Part shown: positions 61,966-64,000 of the stretch, piece after piece
Numbering within the stretch: the stretch's first letter is position 1
Layout: the number at the start of each line of letters is the position of its first letter
NCBI RefSeq assembly: GCF_041820985.1
Contig: NZ_JBGUAU010000030.1
Coordinates: 1 to 64,000, forward strand
Direction of reading: 5' to 3'
Source: Evansella sp041820985
GTDB taxonomy: Bacteria > Bacillota > Bacilli > Bacillales > Salisediminibacteriaceae
Length of the DNA stretch: 64,000 nucleotides
Program-made: the position numbers and the translations under genes
The notes under the pieces: model-generated
Databases searched by the model: none
Told to the model about the DNA's origin: nothing
What the model saw: the letters and a program-made list of their open reading frames with translations, nothing else

Positions 61966-62593
61966 CGGTTGAAGTTTTCATTCCTTCTACTTCTAGATGA
62001 GATGTTTGATTCACATAATGAAATTTTGCTGCTCCTGTAGTCTCATCTATTTCGATTTTAGAAACTCCAGTATTTCCAATAATAAAGGGTCTATTAAACT
62101 CATTCCAACGATCTCTTGCCATCAAATACATAAGAAGAATACTGATAAAACCACCGTGAGATACGATAGCTACAGATTCATTTTTATGATTTTCCATAAG
62201 GTGATTGAAAACAGATTCACATCTAGTTGTAATAGATTGGAGAGTCTCTGTACCTGATACTCCAGATGTTAAAAGTGAGTTATTTTTTATTTGTGGGTAT
62301 TTTAGTAACATCTCTTCCCTTTTTAATCCCTCTAAAGGACCCAAACCTACTTCACGGACTTCTTTCCAAGTTTTAATAGTTTGTGAATGATGTTCTGAAA
62401 TAGCTTCTGCTGTATGAAAAGCACGTTGTAAGTCACTACTATAGATACTATTTAGAGGGATATTCGCTAATGCTTGCCCTACCATTGTAGCTTGCTTTTT
62501 CCCTAAACTAGACAATGGAAAATCAGCATGCCCTTGTATTATTCCTTTTAAATTTGCTTCTGACTGCCCGTGCCGGATAAAATATACTTCCAT
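61955..62593 (-). CDS. Histidine phosphatase family protein
   Basis: Phosphoglycerate-mutase-like phosphatase of 212 aa, cytosolic. The catalytic block FIRHGQSEAN opens the protein; YSSDLQRAFHTAEAI supplies the second Arg, and the second His lies in VSHGGFISILL. It resembles PhoE/YhfR broad-specificity phosphatases; the substrate is not known. GAGGTGAAGAC before ATG at 62593 sets the start. An R1 repeat abuts the stop codon. Confidence 0.85.
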   Translation of the reverse strand: MEVYFIRHGQSEANLKGIIQGHADFPLSSLGKKQATMVGQALANIPLNSIYSSDLQRAFHTAEAISEHHSQTIKTWKEVREVGLGPLEGLKREEMLLKYPQIKNNSLLTSGVSGTETLQSITTRCESVFNHLMENHKNESVAIVSHGGFISILLMYLMARDRWNEFNRPFIIGNTGVSKIEIDETTGAAKFHYVNQTSHLEVEGMKTSTVFY

Positions 62594-62704
62594 GTCTTCA
62601 CCTCGCATTTTATAGATATATTGCTATTTGATAAAAATATGAACTTAAATATCTAGTATAAGTATAGTATATTTCTTTCTACATAGATAATGGAAAGCTT
62701 ATTC

Positions 62705-62835
62705 TGGTAAGTCTTCATGAAATACGTATATCAACAATTAGTGGTTAACTTATCTAAAATTGCTAACTTTGTTGTTAATTATCCCTTTCGCTACTGCCCA
62801 CTCCCTGGTTGGAATCCTATTGACAACGAGTATAT
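62705..62835 (-). repeat. R1 repeat, partial copy upstream of the nitroreductase gene
   Basis: On the plus strand it reads TGAAATACGTATATCA, then GGTGGTTAACTTATCT-like sequence shared with the 40.9-kb copy, TTTGTTGTTAAT, CGCTACTGCCCACTCC. Only one arm and one end are recognisable. A candidate promoter follows directly: TTGACA at 62820, 18 bases, GATACT at 62844. Confidence 0.55.
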
Positions 62836-62900
62836 ATTGGAAGGATACTTCTTGCATTGTTATACTAAACACATGTTTTTATAAGATTGGAGAGATATTC

Positions 62901-63650
62901 ATGAATGAGGTTATTGAATTATTAAATAATCATCGATCGATTCGAGATTATAAGGAAGAAGCTATTGAGGAAAAGGACATTCATACTATTATTACATCGG
63001 CCATGGCTGGTGCGAACTGGGTAAACGGACAGCAAGTATCTGTTGTTGAAGTGAAAGATAGAGAAAAAAAGGCTAAATTAGCAGAGTTAGTAGGAAATCA
63101 ACCTTATGTTGATAAAGCGCCTGTTTTCTTTGTGTTCTGTATTGATTTTTATCGTGGTAAGCTTGCAGCAGAAAAAAATGGTGAACCATTTCCTGTTGTA
63201 GATAGTGTAGAAGCACTATTAATCGGATCAACAGATGTTGGTATTGCGATGGGAAATGCCATTGCTGCAGCAGAATCATTAAAATTAGGAACTGTTCCTA
63301 TCGGCGGAATTCGTAAAAATGTGGAAGAAGTTATTGATTTGTTAGAACTCCCCAACTACGTTTTTCCTATATCAGGTTTAGTGGTGGGTTATCCGAACGA
63401 TCTATCAGCTACAAAACCTCGATTTTCATTAGAAGCTGTGCTCCATAAGGAAAAGTATGTAAAAGAAAATATGAAAGATCATATAGATCAATATGACAAA
63501 ACAATCTCCGATTATATGCTAAAGCGTTCTAATGGGAAGGTAGATCGTAACTGGTCAAGTGGGATTTCTAAATATTATTCAGAGGGAGTTACATCCTATA
63601 TGGATAACATAACTCCTGCACTAAAAAAACAAGGATTTTCCAACAAATAA
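62901..63650 (+). CDS. Nitroreductase family NADPH oxidoreductase (NfrA-like)
   Basis: FMN-dependent oxidoreductase of 249 aa of the NfsA/FRP group. FMN-binding residues lie in LNNHRSIRDYKEE (His-Arg-Ser) and GTVPIGGIRKN; ANWVNGQQVSVVEV and VVGYPNDLSATKPR are typical. It reduces nitro compounds, quinones or flavins with NADPH (family knowledge). The start at 62901 follows GGAGAG; the longer frame upstream runs through an R1 repeat and was rejected. Monocistronic with its own terminator. Confidence 0.88.
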   Translation: MNEVIELLNNHRSIRDYKEEAIEEKDIHTIITSAMAGANWVNGQQVSVVEVKDREKKAKLAELVGNQPYVDKAPVFFVFCIDFYRGKLAAEKNGEPFPVVDSVEALLIGSTDVGIAMGNAIAAAESLKLGTVPIGGIRKNVEEVIDLLELPNYVFPISGLVVGYPNDLSATKPRFSLEAVLHKEKYVKENMKDHIDQYDKTISDYMLKRSNGKVDRNWSSGISKYYSEGVTSYMDNITPALKKQGFSNK

Positions 63651-63652
63651 AG

Positions 63653-63698
63653 AGGAACACGGAATAGGAGTTCCAACCTTTTTCCGTGTTCCTTTTTT
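63653..63698 (+). terminator. Terminator of the nitroreductase gene
   Basis: AGGAACACGGA and TCCGTGTTCCT followed by TTTTTT. Confidence 0.88.
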
Positions 63699-63738
63699 AA
63701 AAGATAAGAATTTATAAAATTTTTTTGAACTTAGAAAG

Positions 63739-63862
63739 GTGTCTAGCTCCAGGCGCCAGGACCTCGTGTCGAATAATCTGGCCGATTAAAAAGTAAAAAG
63801 CACTTTTTATCGTCCAGAACATTTGCATTTCGGTCCTGAGAGGGCGCCTTGCGCTTTTTCTT
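63739..63862. repeat. R3 intergenic repeat, long copy
   Basis: Starts GTGTCTAGCTCCAGGCGCC, ends GGGCGCCTTGCGCTTTTTC. The outer GGCGCC blocks and inner AAAAAGTxxAAAAAGCACTTTTT segment are palindromic. It resembles a repeat common in Bacillus genomes (recalled). The copy at 48.0 kb is in the opposite orientation. Confidence 0.65.
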
Positions 63863-63870
63863 ATGTAATA

Positions 63871-64000
63871 CTATTCTTCATCATCATTACAGTGTTTTCT
63901 CTTTTTATCCCATTTTGGTACAAAGCCATTCTTTTCAAGCATATTATAATGTTTCTCAAAATGAGAGATGATCTTTTTTCCTTTATCCTCTGTAAAAACA
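63871..64000 (-). CDS. Partial hypothetical protein (C-terminal 43 residues)
   Basis: Open at the right window edge and ending at the stop 63871-63873. The visible part reads VFTEDKGKKIISHFEKHYNM then LEKNGFVPKWDKKRKHCNDD. It is charged, helical and soluble, with a short acidic tail. No family recognised. The R3 repeat follows its stop. Confidence 0.45.
   Translation of the reverse strand, partial: VFTEDKGKKIISHFEKHYNMLEKNGFVPKWDKKRKHCNDDEE

Overview
The window is AT-rich, densely coded chromosomal DNA of a spore-forming member of the Bacillaceae. I base this on strong AAGGAGG-type ribosome binding sites, frequent TTG and GTG starts, and a Bacillus-like gene set: a KinB-like kinase, a PdaA-type deacetylase, an RsbR-like STAS protein, a DUF3794 protein, a YndJ cluster, MetA, aspartate kinase, PssA, RlmCD and FumA. 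No rRNA, tRNA, prophage, complete insertion sequence or CRISPR array was seen. I cannot name the species.

Layout. 1-10.4 kb holds an RsbR-like protein, an NAD(P)-binding protein, a Na/Ca exchanger, an SDR oxidoreductase divergent from a KinB-like kinase, two M20 peptidases, and a small XRE regulator/membrane protein pair. 10.5-19 kb holds a hydroxyacid dehydrogenase, ROK glucokinase, ABC exporter, metA, aspartate kinase and a DUF3794 protein. 19.4-22.4 kb (minus strand) is a four-gene ECF sigma/anti-sigma/membrane-protein operon. 23-27.6 kb holds a coiled-coil protein, an isochorismatase-like hydrolase, an aminotransferase and the futalosine-pathway pair mqnB-mqnD. 28.4-37.5 kb is a nitrate assimilation and sirohaem block (transporter, nasD, nasE, nasC, cobA, sirB, sirC). 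37.5-45 kb holds the YndJ/DUF4166/DoxX-like operon, a four-PAS kinase and a Gfo/Idh oxidoreductase. 45.3-47.6 kb is a small mau-like cluster: MauE-like, MauD-like, a 12-cysteine protein resembling methylamine dehydrogenase light chain, a 23-residue peptide and a membrane protein. 48-64 kb holds pssA, a decayed family 1 glycosidase, an Fpg/Nei glycosylase, a duplicated membrane-protein gene pair around rlmCD, a GAF protein, pdaA, a cold-shock gene, an FbpA-like small gene, fumA, a phosphatase and a nitroreductase.

How the genes work together. CobA, SirC and SirB make the sirohaem that NasD needs. NasC reduces nitrate to nitrite, NasDE reduces nitrite to ammonium, and the NNP transporter moves the anions. 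MqnB and MqnD point to menaquinone synthesis by the futalosine route. In the mau-like cluster, the MauE- and MauD-like proteins probably form disulfides in the 12-cysteine product.

Between genes lie several non-coding repeat families. The most prominent is an imperfect fold-back element of about 200-270 bp (called R1 here) with TGAAAATACGT ends. About ten full or partial copies occur, several starting within 20 bp of a stop codon, and one sits inside the nas operon. There are also three tandem arrays with a pitch of about 21 bp or twice that. The best candidates for something undescribed are the mau-like cluster and the R1 family with its 3'-end bias.
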